Made by a program: the position numbers and the translations under genes
Assembly: GCF_014194695.1 (NCBI RefSeq)
Contig: NZ_JACIAH010000013.1
Coordinates: forward strand, 62,001 to 126,000
Origin: Rhizobium sp. BK399
Lineage (GTDB): Bacteria; Pseudomonadota; Alphaproteobacteria; Rhizobiales; Rhizobiaceae
DNA: 64,000 nucleotides
Direction of reading: 5' to 3'
Notes under the pieces: model-generated
Database searches by the model: none
Told to the model about the DNA's origin: nothing
Seen by the model: the letters and a program-made list of their open reading frames with translations, nothing else
Shown: positions 1-7,426 of the stretch, piece after piece
Numbering within the stretch: position 1 is the stretch's first letter
How the letters are laid out: every line of letters starts with the position of its first letter

Positions 1-1
1 A

Positions 2-655
2 ATAGGCCCCGACCTGGCAGCGCTCGAAGTGTTCCATGCCGCCGGCCTGCGATCACTCGGCCCAGTATGGAGCCGCCACAATATCTTCGGCCACGGTGTG
101 CCTTTCGCTTTCCCGATGTCGCCGGACACGGCCCCCGGCCTGACCGAAGCGGGCTTTGCCCTCGTGCGCGAATGCAACAGGCTTGGGATCATGATCGATC
201 TGGCGCACATCACCGAGAAAGGCTTTTGGGATGTCGCAAAGACGACCGATCAGCCGCTCGTTGCTAGCCATTCGAACGCCCATGCACTGACACCGGTTGC
301 CCGCAATCTCACCGACAAACAACTCGACGCCATCAGAGAAAGCCGCGGTCTCGTCGGCGTAAACTACGCGACTGCGATGCTGCGCAGCGACGGACGCTCC
401 GACGGTGACACGCCACTGAGGGATATGGTGCGCCATATCGACTATCTGGTCGAGCGCGTCGGCATCGACTGCGTGGCGCTCGGTTCGGACTTTGACGGCG
501 CGACAATTCCTGAAGAAATAGGGGATGCCGCAGGCAATCAGAAGCTCATTGCTGCCCTCCAGCGCGTTGGCTATGGTGCCCGAGATCTTGAAAAATTGGC
601 CAGCGGGAACTGGCTGAGAATTCTGGCTTCGGCGTGGGGAGAACAGGACGCCTAA
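2..655 (+). CDS. Membrane dipeptidase (peptidase family M19), 3' part only
   Basis: The reading frame is open from the first bases of the window, so the 5' end lies outside; about 217 C-terminal residues are visible, where the family usually has 320-400. Visible M19 (renal dipeptidase) motifs are GLTEAGFALVRECNRLG followed by DLAH, then ASHSN carrying a zinc-ligand histidine, RNLTD, and GSDFDGA near the C-terminus. The family hydrolyses dipeptides at a binuclear zinc site. A GTG at 29 is not a believable start because conserved sequence continues upstream of it. A peptide-type ABC importer follows 47 bases downstream on the same strand, which suggests joint uptake and cleavage of dipeptides; that link is inference. 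Confidence 0.88.
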   Translation: MGPDLAALEVFHAAGLRSLGPVWSRHNIFGHGVPFAFPMSPDTAPGLTEAGFALVRECNRLGIMIDLAHITEKGFWDVAKTTDQPLVASHSNAHALTPVARNLTDKQLDAIRESRGLVGVNYATAMLRSDGRSDGDTPLRDMVRHIDYLVERVGIDCVALGSDFDGATIPEEIGDAAGNQKLIAALQRVGYGARDLEKLASGNWLRILASAWGEQDA

Positions 656-702
656 GCCTGCCGATTGCTTTGTGTTGAAATGGAAAACAGGGGAACAAAA
701 CC

Positions 703-2346
703 ATGATAGTCAGCAAATTCAACCGCACCTTCCGCGCACTCTCTGCGGGGGCAGCGCTCTCGATCATGATGGCAGCCGCGCCGGTCGCCTTCGCAGAAAC
801 GCCGAAGGACACGCTGGTCGAAGGCTTCGCCATCGATGACATCATCACCATGGATCCGGGCGAAGCATTCGAGCTGTCGACGGCTGAGGTCACGAGCAAC
901 ACCTACAGCCTGCTCGTCCGTCTCGATATGAGCGACACTTCGAAGGTAAAGGGTGACCTTGCTGAGAGCTGGACGGTTTCCGACGATGGCCTGACCTATA
1001 CCTTCAAGCTGAAGCCCGGCATGAAATTCGCGTCCGGCAACCCGATCACGGCTGAAGACGTCGCGTGGTCGTTCGAACGGGCCGTCAAACTCGACAAGAG
1101 CCCGGCCTTCATCATCACCCAATTCGGCATCAACGGCGACAACGTCACCGAGAAGGCGAAGGCAACGGATGAAAGCACGTTCGTCTTCACCGTCGACAAG
1201 CCCTATGCGCCGAGCTTCGTGCTGAACTGCTTGACGGCAACTGTGGCATCCGTCGTCGACAAGAAGCTGGTCGTGGATCACGTCAAGTCCGTGACGCCGA
1301 GCGCCGACTACAAGTACGACAACGATTTCGGCAACGAGTGGCTGAAGACCGGCTATGCCGGCTCCGGCGCCTTCAAGCTCCGCGAATGGCGCGCCAATGA
1401 AGTCGTCGTGATGGAGCGCAACGACAACTATTACGGCGACAAGGCGAAACTCAACCGGGTTATCTATCGCTTCATGAAGGAAAGTTCGGCGCAGCGCCTG
1501 GCGCTCGAAGCCGGTGATATCGATATCGCGCGCAACCTAGAGCCCGGTGACCTCGATGCAGTCGTCAAGAATGCCGACCTGACGACTGTCAGCGCGCCGA
1601 AGGGCACTGTCTACTACGTCAGCCTCAATTCCAAGAACGAGAACCTGAAGAAGCCTGAGGTCCAGGAAGCCTTTAAGTATCTCGTCGACTACGATGCGAT
1701 CGGCTCGACGCTCATCAAGGGCATCGGCGAAATCCACCAGACCTTCCTGCCGAAGGGCCAGCTCGGCGCGCTCGATGAAAACCCGTACAAGCTCGACGTC
1801 GCCAAGGCCAAGGAACTGCTTGCGAAGGCCGGCCTGAAGGACGGCTTCTCGGTAACGATGGACGTCCGCAATACGCAGCCGGTAACCGGTATTGCTGAAT
1901 CCATGCAGCAGTCGCTCGCCCAGGCCGGCGTCAAGATGGAGATCATCCCCGGCGACGGCAAGCAGACCCTGACGAAGTTCCGCGCGCGCACCCACGACAT
2001 GTACATCGGTCAGTGGGGTTCGGACTATTTCGACCCAAATTCGAACGCCGATACGTTCACCAGCAATCCGGACAACTCGGATGCCGGTACCGTCAAGACG
2101 CTCGCCTGGCGCAACACCTGGGAAGCGCCGGAACTCGACAAGGAAACGAAGGCCGCCCTGCTGGAACGTGATGGCGCCAAGCGCGCCGCCATGTACGAGG
2201 ACGTTCAGAAGAAGTTTCTCGCAAACAGCCCGTTCGTGGTCATCTTCCAGCAGATCGAAGTCGCAGGCGCCCGCAAGAGCCTGAAGGACTTCAAGCTCGG
2301 CCCGAGCTTCGACACCAACTATGTCGGCCCGATCGGCAAGGAATGA
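703..2346 (+). CDS. ABC transporter substrate-binding protein, peptide/nickel type (SBP family 5)
   Basis: A 547-residue periplasmic solute-binding protein. Residues 1 to about 31 form a Sec signal peptide (basic start, hydrophobic stretch, AAPVAFA then cleavage before ETPKD). The mature part has the family 5 pattern, including DLAESWTVSDDGLTYTFKL near residue 85 and VAWSFERAV near 125. The length is normal for DppA/OppA-like proteins. A purine-rich AGGGGAA lies about 8 bases before the ATG. It is the first transporter gene of a five-gene run. The substrate cannot be read from the sequence; a dipeptide or oligopeptide is likely from the neighbouring dipeptidase. Confidence 0.92.
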   Translation: MIVSKFNRTFRALSAGAALSIMMAAAPVAFAETPKDTLVEGFAIDDIITMDPGEAFELSTAEVTSNTYSLLVRLDMSDTSKVKGDLAESWTVSDDGLTYTFKLKPGMKFASGNPITAEDVAWSFERAVKLDKSPAFIITQFGINGDNVTEKAKATDESTFVFTVDKPYAPSFVLNCLTATVASVVDKKLVVDHVKSVTPSADYKYDNDFGNEWLKTGYAGSGAFKLREWRANEVVVMERNDNYYGDKAKLNRVIYRFMKESSAQRLALEAGDIDIARNLEPGDLDAVVKNADLTTVSAPKGTVYYVSLNSKNENLKKPEVQEAFKYLVDYDAIGSTLIKGIGEIHQTFLPKGQLGALDENPYKLDVAKAKELLAKAGLKDGFSVTMDVRNTQPVTGIAESMQQSLAQAGVKMEIIPGDGKQTLTKFRARTHDMYIGQWGSDYFDPNSNADTFTSNPDNSDAGTVKTLAWRNTWEAPELDKETKAALLERDGAKRAAMYEDVQKKFLANSPFVVIFQQIEVAGARKSLKDFKLGPSFDTNYVGPIGKE

Positions 2347-2363
2347 TCCGGCAGGATTGATCC

Positions 2364-3431
2364 GTGAGCATCGTTGAAACAAAGATGGAGGCACGGCCCA
2401 AACGGGGCCGTGCCGTTCCCATTGCCAAGGCGGTCGGGCGATTTCTTGTCGCCGCCGTCACGACTTATCTTGGCCTCCTGGCTGTAACCTTCTTCATCGG
2501 CCGCGTCGTACCGATCGATCCCGTCCTTGCCATCCTCGGTGATCGTGCGCCCACGCACGTCGTCGAGCGCGTTCGTCGCGAGCTTGGTTTCGACCTACCG
2601 CTCTACCAGCAGTTCTATATTTACCTGAAGAGCATCCTGTCGGGCGACTTCGGGACCTCCGTCCTGACCACCAATCCCGTCATGGTCGACATCAGGCGTG
2701 TGTTTCCCGCGACGATCGAGCTTGCGACGCTCGGGACCATTATCGGATCGGTCATCGGCGTGCCGCTTGGCGTGCTTGCTGCTGTTCGGCGCGGCAGCAT
2801 TGCCGACCAGGTTGTCCGTGTGATTGGCCTGATCGGTTACTCCGTCCCGATCTTCTGGCTTGCGCTGATCTCGCTGGTGATTTTCTACGCCCAATTGCGA
2901 TGGGTCGCCTTCCCGGGCCGCATCGACATCGTCTTCGAGTACAGTTTTACGCCCGTGACCGGCTTCTATCTAATCGACAGCGCCATGCAGGGGCAGTGGG
3001 ACGTTTTCTATGACGTCTTCCGCCACATCATTCTGCCGGCCTCGCTGCTCGGATACTTCTCGCTTGCCTACATCAGCCGCATGACCCGCAGCTTCATGCT
3101 CAATGAACTCAGCCAGGAATATGTGGTTGCCGCGCGCGCCAAGGGGTTGTCCGAAACACGTGTGATCTGGGGCCATGCGTTGCGCAACGCCGCAGTGCCG
3201 CTCGTCACCGTCATCGCGCTCTCCTACGCCGGTCTGCTCGAGGGTTCGGTATTGACAGAGACAGTGTTCTCATGGCCGGGCATCGGACTCTACATCACCA
3301 ATTCCCTTCAGAATGCCGACATGAACGCTGTTCTCGGTGGCACCATCGTCATCGGCACGGTTTTCATCGGCATCAATCTTCTGTCCGATCTTCTTTATCG
3401 GACACTCGACCCTAGGACGCGAAGCCGATGA
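2364..3431 (+). CDS. ABC transporter permease, DppB/OppB type
   Basis: A 355-residue inner-membrane permease. Hydrophobic segments lie near residues 28-52, 115-137, 152-173, 227-250, 275-298 and 320-345. The cytoplasmic coupling loop typical of binding-protein-dependent permeases is visible as EYVVAARAKGLSETRVIWGHALRNA (EAA-like loop, read in two parts around residues 252-277). The first usable start is GTG at 2364, 17 bases after the binding-protein stop. The stop overlaps the start of the next permease by four bases (ATGA), so translation is probably coupled. It forms the membrane channel with the next gene product. Confidence 0.92.
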   Translation: MSIVETKMEARPKRGRAVPIAKAVGRFLVAAVTTYLGLLAVTFFIGRVVPIDPVLAILGDRAPTHVVERVRRELGFDLPLYQQFYIYLKSILSGDFGTSVLTTNPVMVDIRRVFPATIELATLGTIIGSVIGVPLGVLAAVRRGSIADQVVRVIGLIGYSVPIFWLALISLVIFYAQLRWVAFPGRIDIVFEYSFTPVTGFYLIDSAMQGQWDVFYDVFRHIILPASLLGYFSLAYISRMTRSFMLNELSQEYVVAARAKGLSETRVIWGHALRNAAVPLVTVIALSYAGLLEGSVLTETVFSWPGIGLYITNSLQNADMNAVLGGTIVIGTVFIGINLLSDLLYRTLDPRTRSR

Positions 3432-4363
3432 CGGTTCCCGCACATCAATCAGCGCCGATGAGCCGCCGCGAGTGGCTGCTTTCCGATCGGCCACAGTCGC
3501 GCAAACAGGCGCAATTGGGCCGAGCCTATGTGACATGGCGTCAGTTCACCGCAAACCGTCTGGCCGTCGTCGGATTGCTGATCATCATTGCCCTGCTGTT
3601 CGTGGCTGCCTTTGCAAACCTCCTAGCAACGCATTCGCCCATCGTTGGCGACCTGAAGAATGCGCGGCTGCTTCCGCCCGGCGCTGAGGGTTATTGGCTT
3701 GGTACCGACGACCAGGGCCGCGATATCTATTCACGCCTGATCTACGGCTCCCGCCTAACCCTGCTAGTCGTTGTTCTCGTCGCCGCCATCTCGGCGCCAA
3801 TCGGTCTGATCGTCGGGACGGTGTCGGGTTATGCCGGCGGCTGGGTGGATGCGACGCTGATGCGCATAACCGATATCTTCCTGGCCTTCCCAAAGCTGGT
3901 TCTGGCGCTCGCCTTCGTTGCGGCACTCGGACCTGGGATCCAGAACGCCATCATCGCGATTGCGATCACCTCTTGGCCGCCCTACGCTCGGATTGCGCGC
4001 GCGGAGACGCTGACCGTCCGCCGCTCCGACTACATCTCCGCCGTCAAGCTGATGGGCGCATCGCCGCTGCGGATTGTGGTCCGGCATGTCATGCCGCTCT
4101 GCCTTTCCTCACTCATCGTGCGCGTCACGCTCGACATGGCTGGCATCATCTTGACGGCCGCTGGTCTCGGCTTCCTCGGCCTCGGCGCGCAGCCGCCGCT
4201 TCCTGAATGGGGCGCGATGATCGCCTCTGGCCGGCGCTTCATCCTCGACCAGTGGTGGGTGGCAGCCATGCCAGGTTTTGCGATCCTCATCGTCAGCCTC
4301 GGCTTCAACCTTCTCGGCGACGGCCTGCGCGACGCGCTCGACCCGAAGGAGAGCGGCCAATGA
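3428..4363 (+). CDS. ABC transporter permease, DppC/OppC type
   Basis: A 311-residue partner permease. The N-terminal cytoplasmic tail (about 40 residues) and first membrane segment resemble the OppC_N region; membrane segments follow near residues 52-74, 115-140, 150-170, 230-250 and 278-298. The coupling loop RSDYISAVKLMGASPLRIV is clear near residue 200. GTDDQGRDIYSRLIYGSR near residue 92 is a hallmark of DppC/OppC permeases. It overlaps the upstream permease by four bases and the downstream ATPase by four, consistent with one operon. Confidence 0.92.
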   Translation: MTVPAHQSAPMSRREWLLSDRPQSRKQAQLGRAYVTWRQFTANRLAVVGLLIIIALLFVAAFANLLATHSPIVGDLKNARLLPPGAEGYWLGTDDQGRDIYSRLIYGSRLTLLVVVLVAAISAPIGLIVGTVSGYAGGWVDATLMRITDIFLAFPKLVLALAFVAALGPGIQNAIIAIAITSWPPYARIARAETLTVRRSDYISAVKLMGASPLRIVVRHVMPLCLSSLIVRVTLDMAGIILTAAGLGFLGLGAQPPLPEWGAMIASGRRFILDQWWVAAMPGFAILIVSLGFNLLGDGLRDALDPKESGQ

Positions 4364-5193
4364 CCGACCTCCTCACCGTTCAAAACCTCAAGGTTAGCTA
4401 TCCCACGCGCACGGCCGTGATCGAAGCCGTTCGAGGCGTCTCGTTCACGCTTGGCAAGGAACGCCTCGGGATCGTCGGCGAATCCGGCTCAGGCAAGTCC
4501 CAGACGGGGCGCGCCATCATGGGTCTGACCCCAAAGCACGCCATTGTTTCGGCCGACAAGCTCGATTTCAATGGCATCGACCTTCTCAGCGCGTCCGCCA
4601 AACAGCGCCGGAAACTGCGCGGCAAACGTATCGCGATGGTCTTACAGGATCCGAAATATTCGCTCGATCCCGTCATGTCGATCGGCCGACAGATCTGCGA
4701 AACGCTGAGGACCCACGAAAACGTCGGCAAGGCGGAGGCGCGCGATCGCGCTCTCGCAATGCTCGAGGCCGTGCAGATCCGTGATCCAGGGCGGGTCTTC
4801 GACCTCTATCCGCACGAGGTCTCGGGCGGTATGGGTCAGCGCGCCATGATCGCCATGATGCTGATCGCCGATCCGGAGCTACTGATCGCCGACGAACCGA
4901 CCTCCGCATTGGATGTCACGGTCCAGCTCGATGTTCTCAGGATCATGGACCGGCTCGTCTCGGAACGCGGCATGGGCCTGATCTTCGTATCCCACGACCT
5001 GCGCCTGGTCTCATCCTTCTGCGACCGCGTCATCGTCATGTATGCCGGCAAGGTCGTGGAGGAACTCAAGGCGTCCGAGCTCAAGAATGCGCGCCATCCC
5101 TACACGCAGGGCTTGTTGAACTGCATGCCCCAAATCGGCGAAAGCAGGCATCCGTTGCCGGTTCTGGATCGCAAGCCGGAGTGGGCCGCATGA
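4360..5193 (+). CDS. ABC transporter ATP-binding protein (DppD-like)
   Basis: A 277-residue ATPase of the peptide importer. Walker A is GESGSGKSQTG near residue 44, the signature is VSGGMGQR near residue 155, and Walker B with catalytic Glu is LLIADEPTSALD near residue 178, followed by the switch histidine in VSHDLRL. The start is ATG 4360, overlapping the permease stop; the open frame extends upstream to 4207 but that part is the shadow of the permease. The C-terminal OppD/DppD extension that carries a cysteine-rich region in some family members looks short here. It acts as a dimer with the next gene product. Confidence 0.93.
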   Translation: MTDLLTVQNLKVSYPTRTAVIEAVRGVSFTLGKERLGIVGESGSGKSQTGRAIMGLTPKHAIVSADKLDFNGIDLLSASAKQRRKLRGKRIAMVLQDPKYSLDPVMSIGRQICETLRTHENVGKAEARDRALAMLEAVQIRDPGRVFDLYPHEVSGGMGQRAMIAMMLIADPELLIADEPTSALDVTVQLDVLRIMDRLVSERGMGLIFVSHDLRLVSSFCDRVIVMYAGKVVEELKASELKNARHPYTQGLLNCMPQIGESRHPLPVLDRKPEWAA

Positions 5194-5939
5194 GCGTTGC
5201 ACTTTCAGTCGACAAGCTGAGCGTGATCTATGATCACTTCCACGCGCTGAGAGACGTCAGCGTCGATATCGAGTCCGGCGAGTCATTCGGTCTGGTCGGC
5301 GAGTCCGGATCGGGAAAATCGACGCTGCTTCGTGCCGTTGCCGGCCTGGCGCCGGTGGCAAGTGGCTCCATAAAGATCCATGGCGATCCTCTCGTCGGCG
5401 CCAAGCGATCCAAGACCTTTTACAGACAGGTGCAGATGGTCTTCCAGGATCCATACGGATCCCTGCACCCGCGCCAGACCATCGATCGCCTCCTGCTCGA
5501 GCCGCTGGCTATCCATGGCATCCGCGACAGCGACATGCGGATCGCCCGCGCTCTCGATGAGGTTGGACTTGGAAACGGTTTCCGCTTCCGTTACCCGCAT
5601 CAGCTTTCCGGTGGCCAACGCCAACGCGTTGCGATTGCCCGGGCATTGATCGTCGAGCCGTCCATCCTCCTGCTTGATGAGCCGACCTCAGCCCTTGACG
5701 CTTCCGTGCAGGCCGAGGTTCTGAACCTCCTCGAACAGGTGCGGCGGGATCGCAAGCTGACCTTCGTTATGGTCAGCCATGATCTCGGCGTGGTTACCCA
5801 TATGTGCGATCGCCTCGCTGTGATGCGCAATGGATCCGTCGTCGAACGATTAACATCCGCACAGCTGGCAGGGGCGGCCGTGTCCGAGGACTACACGCGA
5901 AATTTGATGGTGGCCAGCAAAGGTTTCGTCAAAGCGTGA
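5190..5939 (+). CDS. ABC transporter ATP-binding protein (DppF-like)
   Basis: A 249-residue second ATPase. Walker A GESGSGKSTLLRA lies near residue 38, Q-loop VFQDPYGSLHPR near 83, signature LSGGQRQRVAIARAL near 137, and Walker B ILLLDEPTSALD near 158. ATG 5190 overlaps the preceding stop codon (ATGA) and is preferred over the GTG nine bases upstream. It is the last gene of the importer operon; a hairpin at 5970-5988 follows. Confidence 0.93.
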   Translation: MSVALSVDKLSVIYDHFHALRDVSVDIESGESFGLVGESGSGKSTLLRAVAGLAPVASGSIKIHGDPLVGAKRSKTFYRQVQMVFQDPYGSLHPRQTIDRLLLEPLAIHGIRDSDMRIARALDEVGLGNGFRFRYPHQLSGGQRQRVAIARALIVEPSILLLDEPTSALDASVQAEVLNLLEQVRRDRKLTFVMVSHDLGVVTHMCDRLAVMRNGSVVERLTSAQLAGAAVSEDYTRNLMVASKGFVKA

Positions 5940-5969
5940 AACGCAATCCTTTCAACGAATTGTTTTCGC

Positions 5970-5988
5970 TAGGGCTCGGCGAGCCTTA
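5970..5988 (+). terminator. Possible terminator hairpin after the ABC importer operon
   Basis: Arms TAGGGCTC and GAGCCTTA (one G:U pair) with a GGC loop, 30 bases after the last ATPase stop codon. There is no T-tract, so it may instead stabilise the 3' end of the mRNA. Confidence 0.35.
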
Positions 5989-6061
5989 GCCTTAACGATC
6001 CGCTAAAACACGACCATTCAACTAGACTATTGACACCCGCCTTACTTCTGTCATGATCCCG

Positions 6062-6075
6062 TTAACGCCCGTTAA
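6062..6075. promoter_or_regulatory. Short perfect inverted repeat in front of a small gene
   Basis: TTAACG-CC-CGTTAA, a perfect 6-bp palindrome with a 2-base spacer, about 25 bases before the start of the small gene at 6100. A TTGACA at 6030-6035 lies just upstream and could be a -35 box, though the -10 partner (ATGATC) is poor. It could be an operator; function is not known. Confidence 0.3.
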
Positions 6076-6099
6076 TTTTCGTGATCATGGAGATCAAGC

Positions 6100-6294
6100 A
6101 TGTTTTTTCTCGGCGGCATGACCATGGGATATCTGCACCCACCGGCCAAGACCGATAGAAAAGCTGCAGCTTCGACCTCGATTCCGGCGGAGAAAGACCG
6201 GCGGCTCCTCGAAAAACCGGAACCCAAAGGAAGCCCGCGCCAAGCGGTGGAAGATGACCGCTCCTTGCTCTGGGCCTGGCGGATTCTTGTCTAA
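6100..6294 (+). CDS. Small hypothetical protein (64 aa)
   Basis: Not recognised. ATG 6100 is preceded by GGAGA at 6089-6093 with a 7-base spacer, a good ribosome-binding site, which is the main reason for calling it. The protein starts with a short hydrophobic stretch (MFFLGGMTMGYL) and continues as a charged, proline- and lysine-rich tail without a recognisable domain. A weak GC-rich hairpin and a T-run (6297-6321) follow. The opposite strand is also open here, so coding status is uncertain. Confidence 0.42.
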   Translation: MFFLGGMTMGYLHPPAKTDRKAAASTSIPAEKDRRLLEKPEPKGSPRQAVEDDRSLLWAWRILV

Positions 6295-6346
6295 TTCCAC
6301 CCAAAGGGGCGGATTTTTTAACACCCCCTAGCAGGACAGAATTTTA

Positions 6347-6367
6347 TCTCTACCTATCAGATAGAGA
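6347..6367. promoter_or_regulatory. Nested inverted repeat upstream of small membrane-protein gene
   Basis: TCTCTA (6347-6352) is mirrored by TAGAGA (6362-6367), and inside it CTATC-A-GATAG (6354-6364) forms a perfect 11-base palindrome. It lies about 50 bases before the start codon at 6419, a suitable place for an operator or a leader hairpin. No factor is assigned. Confidence 0.3.
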
Positions 6368-6418
6368 AAATACGAAAACGCTCTAACAAAAAAGAACACG
6401 GAGAAACGGAGGCAACAC

Positions 6419-6583
6419 ATGGCAGACCTGGGTATCTCGCATGCTCATGTGAATCAGTATGGTTCCGTCCAAACCAAGAAGCCGGGCACGACCCGCAGCA
6501 AGATCCAACTTGCTATTAACGCAACGCTTGTCACGGCGGCATTTGTTTTCGTCGCAGCTCTCGTCTTTGGCGTCGTAGGCTAA
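6419..6583 (+). CDS. Small membrane protein, 54 aa, hypothetical
   Basis: Found by translating the gap between longer genes. ATG 6419 follows GGAGG at 6408-6412 with a 6-base spacer, an excellent ribosome-binding site. The first 30 residues are polar (MADLGISHAHVNQYGSV...), and residues 31-54 form one hydrophobic membrane segment (LVTAAFVFVAALVFGVVG). The likely topology is N-terminus in the cytoplasm with a single C-terminal membrane anchor. No family is recognised. It sits in a run of short membrane-peptide genes. Confidence 0.62.
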   Translation: MADLGISHAHVNQYGSVQTKKPGTTRSKIQLAINATLVTAAFVFVAALVFGVVG

Positions 6584-6686
6584 GCCAGAGAATATATCGT
6601 AGTGGCACTTGAAGGCTGCCGCTGCGGAACTATCCGCTTAGCTGCTCATTCTCTCCGCACAGACATTGTGAAAAGGGAGAATGACG

Positions 6687-6764
6687 ATGAAAGGCATTTT
6701 ACTCTGGTTGATCGGCATTCCGATCCCGGTAATTATTCTGCTCTACCTCTTCCACGCATTCTAA
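6687..6764 (+). CDS. Very small membrane peptide, 25 aa
   Basis: Translation from ATG 6687 gives a 25-residue, nearly wholly hydrophobic peptide starting MKGILLWLIGIPIPVIILL. AAGGGAG at 6673-6679 gives a 7-base spacer to ATG 6687; the in-frame ATG at 6681 would be too close. The peptide has one membrane segment with a Pro-Ile-Pro kink. A strong terminator follows 27 bases after the stop, which supports a genuine transcript. It looks like a conserved rhizobial small protein from memory, without assigned function. Confidence 0.6.
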   Translation: MKGILLWLIGIPIPVIILLYLFHAF

Positions 6765-6790
6765 AATTGCGATCGATTAGCGGTTATGGC

Positions 6791-6820
6791 AAGGCGCGTC
6801 ACGGGCGCGCCTTTTCTTTT
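6791..6820 (+). terminator. Rho-independent terminator
   Basis: Perfect 8-bp stem AAGGCGCG / CGCGCCTT with a 7-base loop, followed by TTTTCTTTT. It ends the transcript of the 25-residue peptide gene. Confidence 0.8.
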
Positions 6821-6901
6821 GGCTGGGGCGGTCTTGTAGCTTTGACGGAACCAATAGAGCGACCTCCCGTTAACTCCATCAGCTAAGACAAGGAGATCGC
6901 C

Positions 6902-7066
6902 ATGCTTTATTATGCACTCGTATTTCTCGTTGTGGCGCTGATCGCCGGCGTATTGGGCTTTGGCGGCATTGCCGGCGCTTCCGCCTCGATCGCTCAGGTT
7001 CTTTTCTTCCTGTTCCTGATTCTGTTCGTCGTGTCTGTGGTCATGCGCCTCATGCGACGCACCTGA
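6902..7066 (+). CDS. DUF1328 (YtjA-type) small membrane protein
   Basis: Translation from ATG 6902 gives 54 residues, with AAGGAGA at 6889-6895 as a strong ribosome-binding site. Two membrane segments are visible, residues 3-20 and 30-48, separated by GFGGIAGASASIA, the glycine-rich turn that typifies DUF1328/YtjA proteins, and the protein ends in basic residues RLMRRT. The family is widespread in proteobacteria with poorly defined function, often stress-related. It has its own terminator, so it is probably transcribed alone. Confidence 0.8.
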   Translation: MLYYALVFLVVALIAGVLGFGGIAGASASIAQVLFFLFLILFVVSVVMRLMRRT

Positions 7067-7091
7067 CGAAAACCTATCTACAAAGTGAAAG

Positions 7092-7122
7092 CCGGCGCTT
7101 GCCCAAGCGCCGGTTTCCTTTT
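7092..7122 (+). terminator. Rho-independent terminator after DUF1328 gene
   Basis: Perfect 10-bp stem CCGGCGCTTG / CAAGCGCCGG with a 2-base loop, followed by TTTCCTTTT. It lies 25 bases after the stop codon. Confidence 0.85.
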
Positions 7123-7426
7123 GTCGGTAGGTGCGATCCCACGTGCGGCCGAAATGCCTCCTTTGAAACATCTTGACTTGAATTATCGCAATGGTGTCCA
7201 ACTTTCCCGGAATGGCTCCAAAAGGGTGGAGGGCACAACGGAGCCGTGTCGCGCGTCGCCCACACAGGTCCGCGTTTAAACCGTTTCGCATCGTTGGTTG
7301 ATTACCGTTCCGATCTTGCTGTCCGGGATCTAGAAACCCCGGTGCTGTTCATGCGGCAGTCATATTCGGCAGTGCAAAAGGCAACGCAAAATCATCATAA
7401 TTTTGTTTGGATCCAGAACCGAACCC
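7123..7426. other. Gene-free leader region upstream of ndvB
   Basis: About 300 bases with no believable gene. It must contain the ndvB promoter and 5' leader. A TTGACT at 7173-7178 resembles a -35 box but lacks a good -10 partner. Modest inverted repeats are present (GGCTCC...GGAGCC around 7213-7244; CCGGG...CCCGG around 7325-7343). No known riboswitch pattern is recognised. Confidence 0.5.

Noticed and set aside
1537..2394. A 285-codon minus-strand frame across the binding-protein gene
   Set aside because: Antisense shadow; the binding protein on the plus strand is complete with signal peptide and domain.
4207..4359. N-terminal extension of the first ABC ATPase
   Set aside because: This stretch is the second permease gene read in another frame; the ATPase begins at ATG 4360.
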